From CAG-488 sp051881315 (lineage in GTDB: Bacteria > Bacillota > Clostridia > Oscillospirales > Acutalibacteraceae): a DNA stretch of 20,346 nucleotides. The stretch covers positions 1 to 20,346 of the forward strand of contig JBJEPQ010000079.1 of NCBI GenBank assembly GCA_051881315.1. Reading direction: 5' to 3'. This document shows positions 6,593-19,063 of the stretch, piece by piece. The stretch's first letter is position 1; each line of letters opens with the position of its first letter. A program made the translations under genes and the position numbers. The notes under the pieces are model-generated. The model saw only the letters and a list, made by a program, of their open reading frames with translations, was not told the origin of the DNA and did no database searches.

Positions 6593-6617
6593 ATTGCGCA
6601 AGCGTTGATTGTGAAAA

Positions 6618-6650
6618 GGGCTGTCTCACTAAAAAATAGTGAGGCAGCCC
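6618..6650 (-). terminator. Rho-independent terminator of the phosphoribosyltransferase gene
   Basis: GGGCTGTCTCACT (6618-6630) and AGTGAGGCAGCCC (6638-6650) form a 13-bp stem with one G-U and a 7-nt loop. On the minus strand four T residues follow. It begins 28 nt after the gene's stop codon. Confidence 0.8.
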
Positions 6651-6678
6651 CATTTTATAAGTTTATATTGATTAGCTT

Positions 6679-7320
6679 TTACAGCATCGAACATCCAAAG
6701 CTGTTGATGAGGGCGTCGATGCGTTCGCCCCTCTTGCAAAGAGGACAGTCAACCGCAGAATGGCTCTCATAATCGGGAAGATCGTGCGGATTGAATACCG
6801 ACGCAATCTGGAAGTCCTCGTACTCCTTCATCGTGGCAAATATCGAAGCAATGCCCACCGGAGTACCCGAATAGTAACGGATCGCCTCAAAAGCGTTCTG
6901 AGCCGTACTTCCCGTAACGACCGATGCGGCGAAAACAAGCACATTCTTACCTGCTATCATATGCACTATGTTGTCACGGAACATAAGCTGATTTGACGCC
7001 GTATATTCGGGTGCAAGAATGTTGATCGGTCTGTGTGCATTGATGCTCGCAAGATCGCTCCTTGTCAGCTCCCTTGCAAGACAGGTTCCGATAACCTCCG
7101 TTCCGTCAAGGCAAAGGATTGTGTCGATCTCCGTCTGGAGCTTGTAGCTCGGCGCAATGGCTTGAGCAACCGCCCTTGCCTCGGAAAGACACGACTTCTG
7201 TGATGTGATGTCTATATAATAATTCAGGTGACTTCTTCCTGCAACAAAGTGTCCCTTATAGCCGGTAAGATAGAGGTAAGGGCTCTTGGTTTCAATTCTG
7301 AATTTTTCGCTTAATGCCAT
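6679..7320 (-). CDS. Orotate-phosphoribosyltransferase-like protein
   Basis: The 213-residue product resembles the PyrE-like proteins commonly found in Clostridia: KGHFVAGRSHLNYYIDIT near residue 20, then LCLDGTEVIGTCLA, NAHRPINILAPEY and NVLVFAASVVTGSTAQNAFE at about residues 122-142. The last block is where the PRPP-binding loop (usually two acidic residues followed by VxTTG) should be, but the acidic pair is replaced by Ala-Ala. A CPLCKRGERID motif near the C-terminus looks like half of a metal site. If active it would join PRPP to a base such as orotate; given the altered loop, a different or regulatory role is possible. AGGAG precedes the ATG at 7320 by 8 nt. It follows the serine dehydratase gene by 89 nt and has a promoter-like sequence of its own. 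Confidence 0.75.
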   Translation of the reverse strand: MALSEKFRIETKSPYLYLTGYKGHFVAGRSHLNYYIDITSQKSCLSEARAVAQAIAPSYKLQTEIDTILCLDGTEVIGTCLARELTRSDLASINAHRPINILAPEYTASNQLMFRDNIVHMIAGKNVLVFAASVVTGSTAQNAFEAIRYYSGTPVGIASIFATMKEYEDFQIASVFNPHDLPDYESHSAVDCPLCKRGERIDALINSFGCSML

Positions 7321-7373
7321 AATGATTCTCCTCTCATTTGACCGCCGAAACAGTCACTCATATGGTTTATTTT

Positions 7374-7402
7374 ATTCTATCACGGCGAAAAAATAATTGC
7401 AA
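7374..7402 (-). promoter_or_regulatory. Predicted promoter of the phosphoribosyltransferase gene
   Basis: On the minus strand TTGCAA (7397-7402) and TAGAAT (7374-7379) are 17 nt apart, starting just after the serine dehydratase stop codon. No strong terminator separates the genes, so readthrough is also possible. Confidence 0.4.
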
Positions 7403-7409
7403 TAGCTTT

Positions 7410-8624
7410 TTATTTTATTCTCAGGGTTGCCAGTCCGCCCTCGGCAGTCTCCCTGTATCTTCCGGGTATATCCTTACCCGTCATTCTCATAACGTTGATG
7501 ACCGCATCGACCGAGATCTTTCTGGAATCGCTGAGGAAGCTTGCGAGACTGACGGCGTTTATCGCCCTCATCGCCGCAACGGCATTCCTCTCGATGCACG
7601 GGATCTGCACCAGTCCGCATATCGGATCACAGGTCAGTCCGAGGTGATGCTCAATGGAGATCTCCGCCGCATACTCAATCTTGTCTATCTCAAGTGAAAA
7701 CAGCTCTCCGAGCGCCGCCGAAGCCATAGCGCACGCTGTTCCGATTTCCGCCTGACAGCCACATTCACTGCCCGAAATGGAAGCGTTGGTCTTTATCAGA
7801 TTTCCGATTATTCCGCCTGTTTCAAGTGCTCGGACAATCTCAAGGTCGCTGTATCCCCTTTTCATCTGCTGATAATAAAGAACGGCCGGCATTACTCCTG
7901 CGGCTCCGCAGGTCGGGGCGGTAACTATAATCTCACCGTCCGCATTCTGCTCGCTTACGGCAAAGGCATAGGCGGAAACCTCACGGTTTTCTTTTGTCTG
8001 TGCGCTCTCGTCAATGTGCTGTTGTGAGAAAAGATGCTTCGCCTTTCTTCTGACATTGAGTCCGCCCGGCAGAACTCCCTCGGTTGCAAGTCCGAGATGA
8101 ATACTCGACTTCATCTGATTCCATATTCCCAGCATATAATCTCTGATCTCTGTACCCTCAACTTCTTCAACATACTGCCAAAGCCTCATATGCTTATTTT
8201 TGCAGTATTCGGAAATATCAGTAAAAGTTGAAAGCTCATACACCTTCGGAGGATCAACATTTTTGTAGCCCACTATCTCAATTTTTCCTCCGCCGACGCT
8301 CAGCACCCGAATATTTTTTATCTCCTTGCCGTCCTTGTAGGCAAAAAGATCCATCGTGTTCGGATGAGGAAGCTCGGTCACTTCATTGTTAAAGACAACA
8401 TCGCACGGTATGGGATCGAAGGTAACCCGGATTACCTTATCCGTGCCGTGTCCTACGCCCGTTTTGGACAGTGAGCCGTACAAAACAGCCTTGAAACGGT
8501 CGGCGTCGGGATTATGCTCTTTGAATATTTTGCACGCCTTTTCAGGTCCCATCGTGTGCGAGCTGGACGGTCCTCTGCCGATTTTATACAGCTCTTTCAG
8601 CGACTCCATTTTTTTCACTTCCAT
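7410..8624 (-). CDS. sdaA: L-serine dehydratase (L-serine ammonia-lyase), iron-sulfur type, single chain
   Basis: The enzyme deaminates L-serine to pyruvate and ammonia in the cytoplasm using an oxygen-sensitive [4Fe-4S] cluster. The 404-residue chain fuses both parts. The beta-type domain begins YKIGRGPSSSHTMGP (about residues 13-27) and has SLSKTGVGHGTDK. The alpha-type domain begins near residue 150 and has VTAPTCGAAGVMPA (about 234-247), SGSECGCQAEIG (about 284-295) and CDPICGLVQIPCIERN (about 332-347). Cys288 or Cys290, Cys332 and Cys343 are the likely cluster ligands by family pattern. It is shorter than E. coli SdaA (about 454) mainly in the N-terminal domain but looks complete. GGAGG lies 7 nt before the ATG at 8624. 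It has its own promoter behind the rpoC terminator. Confidence 0.95.
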   Translation of the reverse strand: MEVKKMESLKELYKIGRGPSSSHTMGPEKACKIFKEHNPDADRFKAVLYGSLSKTGVGHGTDKVIRVTFDPIPCDVVFNNEVTELPHPNTMDLFAYKDGKEIKNIRVLSVGGGKIEIVGYKNVDPPKVYELSTFTDISEYCKNKHMRLWQYVEEVEGTEIRDYMLGIWNQMKSSIHLGLATEGVLPGGLNVRRKAKHLFSQQHIDESAQTKENREVSAYAFAVSEQNADGEIIVTAPTCGAAGVMPAVLYYQQMKRGYSDLEIVRALETGGIIGNLIKTNASISGSECGCQAEIGTACAMASAALGELFSLEIDKIEYAAEISIEHHLGLTCDPICGLVQIPCIERNAVAAMRAINAVSLASFLSDSRKISVDAVINVMRMTGKDIPGRYRETAEGGLATLRIK

Positions 8625-8656
8625 AAAGTCCCCTCCGAAGTTTTGTTTCTTTTATT

Positions 8657-8685
8657 ATATTATCATTTTATCCGGATTTTTACAA
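8657..8685 (-). promoter_or_regulatory. Predicted promoter of the L-serine dehydratase gene
   Basis: On the minus strand TTGTAA (8680-8685) and TAATAT (8657-8662) are 17 nt apart, between the rpoC terminator and the gene. Confidence 0.5.
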
Positions 8686-8695
8686 TAATATCAGC

Positions 8696-8733
8696 AAAAA
8701 AAATATGGCTCGTATCGTTTTGATACAAGCCAT
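8696..8733 (-). terminator. Rho-independent terminator of rpoBC
   Basis: ATGGCTTGTATC and GATACGAGCCAT (minus-strand reading, 8722-8733 and 8705-8716) form a 12-bp stem with one G-U and a 5-nt loop. Eight T residues follow after one A. It starts 20 nt after the rpoC stop. Confidence 0.85.
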
Positions 8734-8752
8734 ACTTTTATATATGCAGTTG

Positions 8753-12367
<3,615 letters not shown>

Positions 12368-12418
12368 TCTGAATGCCCCTTTTCCTTAAATCTGTTATAT
12401 ACAACTTGCAGTCTGTTA

Positions 12419-15400
12419 TCAATCGAAGCTCTCTTCATCATCGGAGAACATATCGTCCATATCCTCAAAGATATCGTCGAAGGAGTCTTCCTCCTCCTCG
12501 TCCTCGATGAAGTTGCCTTCCTCGTCCTCAAGGGCATAACCCTCGGCACCCTCCATGTCATTGACCTGAGTGAATGCCTTGTCATCGGAAGCCGTGAAGC
12601 CCAATTCATCGTCAAAGTTCTGCTTGAGGTCGATTTCGTTCTCGTCCTTGTCGTAAACACGGACATCAAGACCGAGCGACTGAAGCTCTTTGACAAGAAC
12701 CTTGAAGGACTCCGGAATACCCGACTGGGGAACATTGTTGCCCTTGACGATTGCCTCGTAGGTCTTGACACGTCCGACAACGTCATCGGACTTGACTGTA
12801 AGAATTTCCTGAAGTGTATAAGCTGCGCCGTAAGCTTCGAGCGCCCAAACTTCCATCTCACCGAAACGCTGACCGCCGAACTGAGCTTTACCGCCGAGCG
12901 GCTGCTGAGTAACAAGTGAATACGGTCCGGTTGAACGGGCATGGATCTTATCGTCAACAAGGTGAAGCAGCTTGAGGTAGTACATGATACCGACCGTTAC
13001 GGGGTTATCAAACTTGCGTCCGGTGCGTCCGTCGGTAAGGATTGACTTACCGTCCTCACGAATACCGAGCTCCTTGAACATTTCCTTGATATCAGCTTCG
13101 TGTGCGCCGTCGAATACGGGAGTCATAACTCTCCAGCCGAGATGCTTTGCGGCAAATCCGAGGTTGACCTCAAGAACCTGACCGATATTCATTCGGGACG
13201 GAACACCCAACGGGTTAAGAACGATATCAAGCGGAGTGCCGTCCTCAAGGAAGGGCATATCCTCCTGAGGAAGAATACGTGAAACAACACCCTTGTTTCC
13301 GTGACGGCCTGCCATCTTGTCACCGACAGAAAGCTTACGCTTCTGAGCAATGTAGCAACGAACTACCTTGTTTACGCCGGGGCTGAGCTCGTCGCTGTTC
13401 TCTCTTGTGAACACCTCAACGTTTACGATGATACCGTACTCACCGTGCGGCACACGCAGGGAGGTGTCTCTGACTTCCTTAGCCTTTTCACCGAAGATAG
13501 CACGGAGAAGTCTTTCTTCGGGGGTAAGCTCGGTCTCTCCCTTGGGAGTAACCTTACCGACGAGGATATCGCCTGAGCGAACCTCCGCACCTACGCGGAT
13601 AATTCCTCTGTCGTCAAGATCCTTGAGAGCGTCATCGCCGACATTCGGGATATCTCTTGTGATCTCCTCGGGTCCGAGCTTGGTGTCTCTTGCCTCAATT
13701 TCAAATTCTTCTATATGGATTGATGTATAAACATCGTCTCTAACGAGCTTTTCGTTGATAAGAACGGCGTCCTCGTAGTTGTAACCCTCCCATGTCATAA
13801 ATCCGATGAGAGCATTCTTACCGAGGGAGATTTCGCCGTGATCGGTTGCAGGGCCGTCAGCGATAACGTCGCCTGCCTTGACCTCCTGTCCGAGGTCAAC
13901 GATCGGTTTCTGGTTGATACAGGTGCCCTGGTTGGATCTCATAAACTTTGTGAGATTGTATCTGTCGATACCCTGAGCGGTCTGAACTTCAACATAGTCT
14001 GCATTAACGTGAACAACAACACCGTCATTCTTACAAAGAACAACTGTGCCCGAGTCAACAGCAGCCTTGTACTCCATACCTGTTCCGACGATCGGAGTCT
14101 CGGTGCGGAGGAGAGGAACTGCCTGACGCTGCATGTTCGAGCCCATCAGGGCACGGTTTGCGTCGTCGTTCTCAAGGAACGGAATCATTGCCGTAGCAAC
14201 GGAAACGAGCATCTTGGGCGAAACGTCCATAAAGCTGACTCTGGAATTGTCAATCTCATGGAACTCGTCACGGTAACGTGCCATAACCTTACGTCTGACA
14301 AAACGGCCTTCCTCGTCAAGAGGTTCGTTGGCCTGAGCAACGATAAACTCGTCCTCCTGGTCTGCCGTCATATAGACAACCTCGTCAAGCACCTTGCCGT
14401 CAACAACCCGTCTGTAAGGAGCTTCGATGAAGCCGTATTTGTTAATCTTTGCAAAGGTTGCAAGGTAGGAGATAAGTCCGATATTCGGACCTTCGGGAGT
14501 CTCGATGGGACACATACGGCCGTAGTGGCTGTAGTGAACGTCTCGAACTTCAAATCCTGCACGGTCACGGGAAAGACCGCCGGGGCCGAGAGCCGAAAGA
14601 CGGCGCTTATGAGTAAGCTCGGCAAGTGGGTTTGTCTGATCCATGAACTGTGAAAGCGGTGAAGAACCGAAGAACTCCTTGATCGCCATAAGCACGGGAC
14701 GGATGTTGATAAGAGTCTGAGGAGTGATCTTATCGTCGTCCTCCTGAGCCTGGAGAGTCATTCTCTCGCGGACAACTCTTTCCATTCTCGCAAGACCGAT
14801 TCTGAACTGGTTCTGGAGAAGCTCGCCGACGGAGCGGATACGACGGTTGCCGAGGTGGTCGATATCGTCGGTCTTACCGATTCCGAAAGCGATCGAGTTG
14901 ACATAGTTTATTGATGAGAAAATATCGTCGATTGTGATATGCTTGGGAATAAGGTCGTCGCAGTGATCCTTGAGAAGTCCGAGGAGAGCCTCGTCGTCCT
15001 CAACATCAGCCTCAAGAATCTCTTTGAGAGCGGCAAAGGAAACCTTTTCGTTGATACCGATCTCATCGAGCTGTTCCTCGGTGAACTGCGGGAAATACGG
15101 CTTGATATCAACCATGCCGTTGGAGATGACCTTGATCTCCTTATCGTCGTCAACCTTGACGAATACGACCGACACGCCGGACTGCTCGATTTCAACAGCC
15201 TTTTCCTTGGAAACGATCTCACCCTCGTCGGCAATTACTTCGCCGGTGAGAGGAGCGACAACAGGCTGGGAAAGAGTTGCGCCGACAATACGGTCAAACA
15301 GAGACAGCTTCTTATTATATTTGTATCTGCCGACTCTGGAAATATCGTAACGGTACGGATCAAAGAACAGATTGTCAAGATGATTCTGTGCAGTTTCAAG

Positions 15401-16144
15401 AGTTGCAGGCTCGCCGGGACGGAGCTTTTTGAATACCTCCATAAGGGCTTCCTCGGTATTCTGCGTCTCATCCTTCTCAAGCGTTGCCTCAATTCTCGGA
15501 TCATATCCGAAAAATTCACGGATATCGGTGTTTGAGCTGAGTCCGAGGGCTCTGATAAAGGTTGTGATAAAGATCTTCCTGTTCTTGTCTATTCGGACAT
15601 AGAAAAGATCATTTACATCGGTCTCGTACTCAAGCCATGCGCCTCGGTTGGGGATAACCGTGTTCGAGTAAAGCTCGATACCTGTCTTATCATGAGTCAT
15701 ATCGTAGTAAACGCCCGGTGAACGGACAAGCTGTGAAACAATCGCACGCTCGGCACCGTTGATGATGAAGGTACCGCTGTCCGTCATAATCGGGAAATCA
15801 CCCATGTAGACTTCGCTTTCTTTTACGACGCCGGTTTCTTTGTTGAGAAGACGTGCCTTGACACGCATCGGTGCGGAATAACTCGCATCGCGCTCCTTGC
15901 ACTCTCTGATGGTGTACTTCGGCTTGTCGTCCATTCTGTAATCGACAAACTTGAGCACCCAGTTACCGGTATAATCGGTAATATCCGCAATGTCACGGAA
16001 TACCTCTTTAAGTCCGGTTTCCAGAAACCACTTGTATGAGTCCTTCTGCACCTCAATGAGGTTTGGCATTTCCATAACCTCTTTGATTTTGCCGAAGCTC
16101 ATTCTGGTTCTGCTGCCCCTTGCAACGGGAGAAACATTCGTCAT
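12419..16144 (-). CDS. rpoB: DNA-directed RNA polymerase beta subunit
   Basis: The 1241-residue beta subunit is complete, from MTNVSPVARGSRTRMSFGKI to a very acidic tail. It contains SQLVRSPGVYYD near residue 137. The rifampicin region is at residues 493-522 (GSSPLSQFMDQTNP, then THKRRLSALGPGG), with the residues equivalent to E. coli Q513, D516, H526, R529 and S531 all in the sensitive state and Pro at the Q510 position. GNKGVVSRILPQEDMPF and the C-terminal clamp block GKAQFGGQRFGEMEVWALE are typical. About 50 residues at the C-terminus (from about 1190) are rich in D and E, longer than in many homologues. CGGAG lies 10 nt before the ATG. It is first in a two-gene operon with rpoC; no rplJ or rplL lies upstream. 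Confidence 0.99.
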   Translation of the reverse strand: MTNVSPVARGSRTRMSFGKIKEVMEMPNLIEVQKDSYKWFLETGLKEVFRDIADITDYTGNWVLKFVDYRMDDKPKYTIRECKERDASYSAPMRVKARLLNKETGVVKESEVYMGDFPIMTDSGTFIINGAERAIVSQLVRSPGVYYDMTHDKTGIELYSNTVIPNRGAWLEYETDVNDLFYVRIDKNRKIFITTFIRALGLSSNTDIREFFGYDPRIEATLEKDETQNTEEALMEVFKKLRPGEPATLETAQNHLDNLFFDPYRYDISRVGRYKYNKKLSLFDRIVGATLSQPVVAPLTGEVIADEGEIVSKEKAVEIEQSGVSVVFVKVDDDKEIKVISNGMVDIKPYFPQFTEEQLDEIGINEKVSFAALKEILEADVEDDEALLGLLKDHCDDLIPKHITIDDIFSSINYVNSIAFGIGKTDDIDHLGNRRIRSVGELLQNQFRIGLARMERVVRERMTLQAQEDDDKITPQTLINIRPVLMAIKEFFGSSPLSQFMDQTNPLAELTHKRRLSALGPGGLSRDRAGFEVRDVHYSHYGRMCPIETPEGPNIGLISYLATFAKINKYGFIEAPYRRVVDGKVLDEVVYMTADQEDEFIVAQANEPLDEEGRFVRRKVMARYRDEFHEIDNSRVSFMDVSPKMLVSVATAMIPFLENDDANRALMGSNMQRQAVPLLRTETPIVGTGMEYKAAVDSGTVVLCKNDGVVVHVNADYVEVQTAQGIDRYNLTKFMRSNQGTCINQKPIVDLGQEVKAGDVIADGPATDHGEISLGKNALIGFMTWEGYNYEDAVLINEKLVRDDVYTSIHIEEFEIEARDTKLGPEEITRDIPNVGDDALKDLDDRGIIRVGAEVRSGDILVGKVTPKGETELTPEERLLRAIFGEKAKEVRDTSLRVPHGEYGIIVNVEVFTRENSDELSPGVNKVVRCYIAQKRKLSVGDKMAGRHGNKGVVSRILPQEDMPFLEDGTPLDIVLNPLGVPSRMNIGQVLEVNLGFAAKHLGWRVMTPVFDGAHEADIKEMFKELGIREDGKSILTDGRTGRKFDNPVTVGIMYYLKLLHLVDDKIHARSTGPYSLVTQQPLGGKAQFGGQRFGEMEVWALEAYGAAYTLQEILTVKSDDVVGRVKTYEAIVKGNNVPQSGIPESFKVLVKELQSLGLDVRVYDKDENEIDLKQNFDDELGFTASDDKAFTQVNDMEGAEGYALEDEEGNFIEDEEEEDSFDDIFEDMDDMFSDDEESFD

Positions 16145-16289
16145 TGACTAACCACTCCGTTCTTTTTATTTTCGTCCGTGTGTTGGATAAGCACTTGTTA
16201 ATTTTGACAGTTTTTGCTTCGAAAAAGAGCATAATTTGTCCATAGAAAAAATACCTAAGGACACACAAGTCCATTATAATCGTTATAGC

Positions 16290-16318
16290 ATTATAATTCA
16301 TTGGCTTCAAAAAGTCAA
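16290..16318 (-). promoter_or_regulatory. Near-consensus sigma-A promoter of rpoBC
   Basis: On the minus strand TTGACT (16313-16318) and TATAAT (16290-16295) are exactly 17 nt apart. The predicted mRNA has a leader of roughly 140 nt before rpoB. The leader holds only small imperfect hairpins (for example GTCCTTAG with CTATGGAC near 16225-16265), and I do not recognise a riboswitch or L10-type leader. Confidence 0.75.
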
Positions 16319-16397
16319 GCGAAAAATAATGAAATTTTTAAAAAATTTCTAAAATATGACAATTTCAATAAAATATCTAAACATTGTAGATAATATA

Positions 16398-16427
16398 TTG
16401 AAAATATAGACAGTTATGTGCTATAAT
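16398..16427 (+). promoter_or_regulatory. Predicted promoter of the GPH-family transporter gene
   Basis: TTGAAA (16398-16403) and TATAAT (16422-16427) are 18 nt apart, with a TGC extended -10. The start codon is about 30 nt downstream. The rest of 16145-16452 is AT-rich and, apart from the two divergent promoters, holds nothing recognisable. Confidence 0.6.
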
Positions 16428-16458
16428 ATTTAATATAAATTCGTAAAGGAGTGTGAAT

Positions 16459-17988
16459 ATGCCCAATACTGCTGTGCAGGAGACGGAAAATCAGGAGATA
16501 GACCGGATTAACGAACGTTTGGAAGCCGACAGAAATCTTAACAAAAACAGACGATACGTCGGCACTAAAGAAACGCTTGCCTATATCATCTATGATATTT
16601 CCGCCAGCTTTAACATTTCAAAGTATAATGACATCTTCATCACAGACATCGTTCAGATCGGACTGCGTTTCCAGACGATCCTGACCTTTATTAACGGTAT
16701 ATGGGACATCGTCAACGACATTTTCGTTGCAGCCTTCATTGACCGTACAAGAACAAGATTCGGGAAATTCAAGCCATACCTTGTTTTGTATGCAGGTCCC
16801 GGATTGCTTTTCAGCTTCTTTTACTGGATGATGCCGATTTTCTTCGCCGGAATGGGGCCTTACAACACCACCAAGCTGGCGGCCTATATGGTCTTCCAGA
16901 TACTGAACGAGCTTGCCGGCACAATCAACGGTATTGCTAAAACCGGTATGCTTTCGACAATCACGCCGAATGTTGTTGACCGAACGCGCCTGATAACTCA
17001 GGCAAACCTGTTCTCCGGCTTTGTTGAAAAAGGACCTCAGATACTGATGGGTGTTTTGATCGACGTTTTCAATAACACAGGTAAGGGCAGACAGCTTTCA
17101 AATCTCTTTGTTGTTGCAGGTCTTATAACCTCACTTTCATCGGGAATTATGGCCCTTTACTTCTCGCTTGTAGCTAAGGAACGTGTTATTCAAAAGACAG
17201 AAAAGCCAAAGATTTTTGACGGAGTTAAATCAATTATCACCAACAAGCCTTTGCTTGTTTTGACATTGACAGAATTTTTAAGCGCACTGAGTGTAGGCTC
17301 CGGAACAAACTATTATTACATAAATGTTCTCGGCCTTGCTTCAATGGCAACGATAGTCGGTATTCCCGGCGCATTCGTCTCCCCGGTCAGCTATACTTAT
17401 GTTACAAAAGCAAGGGAGCATTTCTCCACAAAAACTTTGTGGATAGCAAGCTCAATGATTCCCGACGTGCTTATGCTCGGAGTATTTGCAGTCGGAGCCA
17501 TCAACAACAACTATAAGAAACGTGCCGCAATGATACCTGCATTTATGATCCGTGAAACGATATTTATGACCGTATACGGAATCAGCAAGGTTATACCCGA
17601 AGAGATGCGCAACGAATGTATCGACTACGGCGAATGGAAAACAGGCTTCAGGACAGAGGGTATGACTGCGGTTGCAAAAGGTCTGGCGACTAAGCTTGTT
17701 TCCACTCTCGGAGGAACGCTAAAGACGTTCATATTAAGCCGCATCGGCTATCAGGAGGGCGCAGGCTACGGCAACCAGTCGTCTCACACTGAATTTATGC
17801 TGTTTGCAATGTGTACAATTATTCCCGTATGCACAGGTATCTTAGGACTTATTCCCAAGTTCTTCTATCCTATTGATTCAGAAACACGAGACAGAATGTA
17901 TAGAGAGCTTGCCGAAAGACGAAGCGCAGTTGTAAAAGCGATAAAAGAAAAGGACGAGCAGATAAAGATTGATCCGGTAACTGAATAA
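16459..17988 (+). CDS. GPH-family (glycoside-pentoside-hexuronide) cation symporter
   Basis: The product is a 12-helix MFS_2/GPH membrane protein that should import a sugar or glycoside together with Na+ or H+. The cytoplasmic loop motif DRTRTRFGKFKPYL near residues 90-105 is diagnostic of the family. The later ECIDYGEWKTGFRTEGM near residue 390 is the conserved GPH block before TM10-11. I choose the ATG at 16459 (509 aa): AAAGGAG ends 7 nt upstream, whereas a GTG at 16453 would leave only 1 nt. Its N-terminus is unusually hydrophilic, about 35 residues rich in E, N and R before the first helix. It is a single gene, divergent from rpoB and closed by a strong terminator. No glycosidase lies nearby, so the substrate cannot be inferred. 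Confidence 0.9.
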   Translation: MPNTAVQETENQEIDRINERLEADRNLNKNRRYVGTKETLAYIIYDISASFNISKYNDIFITDIVQIGLRFQTILTFINGIWDIVNDIFVAAFIDRTRTRFGKFKPYLVLYAGPGLLFSFFYWMMPIFFAGMGPYNTTKLAAYMVFQILNELAGTINGIAKTGMLSTITPNVVDRTRLITQANLFSGFVEKGPQILMGVLIDVFNNTGKGRQLSNLFVVAGLITSLSSGIMALYFSLVAKERVIQKTEKPKIFDGVKSIITNKPLLVLTLTEFLSALSVGSGTNYYYINVLGLASMATIVGIPGAFVSPVSYTYVTKAREHFSTKTLWIASSMIPDVLMLGVFAVGAINNNYKKRAAMIPAFMIRETIFMTVYGISKVIPEEMRNECIDYGEWKTGFRTEGMTAVAKGLATKLVSTLGGTLKTFILSRIGYQEGAGYGNQSSHTEFMLFAMCTIIPVCTGILGLIPKFFYPIDSETRDRMYRELAERRSAVVKAIKEKDEQIKIDPVTE

Positions 17989-17995
17989 AAAACCT

Positions 17996-18030
17996 AAAAA
18001 TCCGTGTGATCGCTCACACGGATTTTTCTT
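17996..18030. terminator. Bidirectional rho-independent terminator
   Basis: AAAAATCCGTGTGA (17996-18009) and TCACACGGATTTTT (18014-18027) form a perfect 14-bp inverted repeat with a TCGC tetraloop and flanking A/T tracts. It serves the plus-strand transporter and the converging minus-strand hydrolase. Confidence 0.9.
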
Positions 18031-18074
18031 TCAGTTCAGGCAGATGACAGGCGATAATCAATGCTTTGCTATAG

Positions 18075-19040
18075 TCATTCAGCCAATGTTTTAAAAATTT
18101 CATTCCATACCGTTTCATCCTGAGCCGTCATACGGTTCCAGTCAAAAGAAGCCACAAAATCGGACTTTTGCTTTTCAGTTTCAAGCTCCTTTTTCTTTAT
18201 CTTTCTCTGTACGGTCGCCGCATATTCACCCAGATACTTCACGGCATCGTCGGTATAGTTTGGATTATGTCCTTTTCCGCTCTCCAAAAGAAAACGAATA
18301 TTCTTTTTGGCGGACAAGGCAGCTTTTAAAGTCGTGTAATGAGGATTCATACGGCACAGCTTGTCATTGTCGGAATAGATAAGCAGTACCTTAGCATCCG
18401 TTTCGGAAAGAGTTTCTACGGCATTGAATCCTACAAAGTCGGGGTTTGTCTCCCTTTCAAGCTGCATGACCGCCCTGCGGTAGCATTTCAGCGGACCGCT
18501 TAAAAAGGAATTTACCATCAATTCAACAGATACAAAACCGCAGAGCACAACGATATGTGAAATTTCGGGATGCAGAGCCGCAATATTCAGGCAGGAATAT
18601 CCGCCCCAGCTGTGACCGATCACGGAAATATCCAAGCCCGAAAGTCTGCCGTTATTTTTAACGCTGTTAATACAATCGTTCAGATCACGCAGGGATTGTG
18701 ACAGACCGTTTGTCGTTTCGCCGCCGGACTCCATACAGCCGGTATGATCATATGCCAGCACAAGATAACCCTGCCTGCACAGCATTTCAATCTCTTTCAT
18801 ATAGGAACGGTGTCCGCCGCCCATGCCGTGGTCAAAGATAATCAGTCTGTCGGGAACAGGCTTGCCGTAGTGATAAAGATAACCTTTCATTTCATGACCT
18901 GCGGAAGCGGTAAACCGATAGTCCTCTTTCTGTAATCCGGGAAAATCGTCGGCGGAAAAATAGTATGCCCTGCCTGCGTCGTCACAGCGGGTATACATCA
19001 TTGTTTTATACATATTTAGAATTTTCTTTTCAAAAACCAT
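18075..19040 (-). CDS. Alpha/beta hydrolase, likely serine hydrolase/esterase
   Basis: The 321-residue product has an alpha/beta-hydrolase fold: HGMGGGH at about residues 71-77 (oxyanion loop), AYDHTGCMESGGE near 96-108, and the nucleophile elbow GHSWGG at 142-147 with Ser144. The likely acid is Asp224 or Asp226 in YSDND, and His258 lies in GKGHNPNY. The C-terminal 50 residues are charged and helical. No signal peptide is seen, so it is probably cytoplasmic. The substrate is unknown; esterase, lipase or peptidase are all possible. The start is ATG 19040 with AAGGAG 6 nt upstream; the longer frame up to 19127 would overlap the upstream gene and has no ribosome site. It lies 23 nt after the four-helix-bundle gene and probably shares its mRNA. 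Confidence 0.85.
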   Translation of the reverse strand: MVFEKKILNMYKTMMYTRCDDAGRAYYFSADDFPGLQKEDYRFTASAGHEMKGYLYHYGKPVPDRLIIFDHGMGGGHRSYMKEIEMLCRQGYLVLAYDHTGCMESGGETTNGLSQSLRDLNDCINSVKNNGRLSGLDISVIGHSWGGYSCLNIAALHPEISHIVVLCGFVSVELMVNSFLSGPLKCYRRAVMQLERETNPDFVGFNAVETLSETDAKVLLIYSDNDKLCRMNPHYTTLKAALSAKKNIRFLLESGKGHNPNYTDDAVKYLGEYAATVQRKIKKKELETEKQKSDFVASFDWNRMTAQDETVWNEIFKTLAE

Positions 19041-19063
19041 TTGCTGCTCCTTATATATCTGTC

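Noticed and set aside
6593..6653. Start codon at 6653 for the CpaF-like remnant
   Set aside because: The first residues would be encoded by the terminator hairpin of the upstream gene, so this is chance openness rather than a gene start.
16145..16283. Riboswitch or ribosomal-protein-type leader in the rpoB 5' region
   Set aside because: Only weak hairpins are visible and none of the conserved motifs I know are present.
16453..16458. GTG start for the GPH transporter
   Set aside because: The Shine-Dalgarno sequence ends only 1 nt before it; ATG 16459 has a 7-nt spacing.
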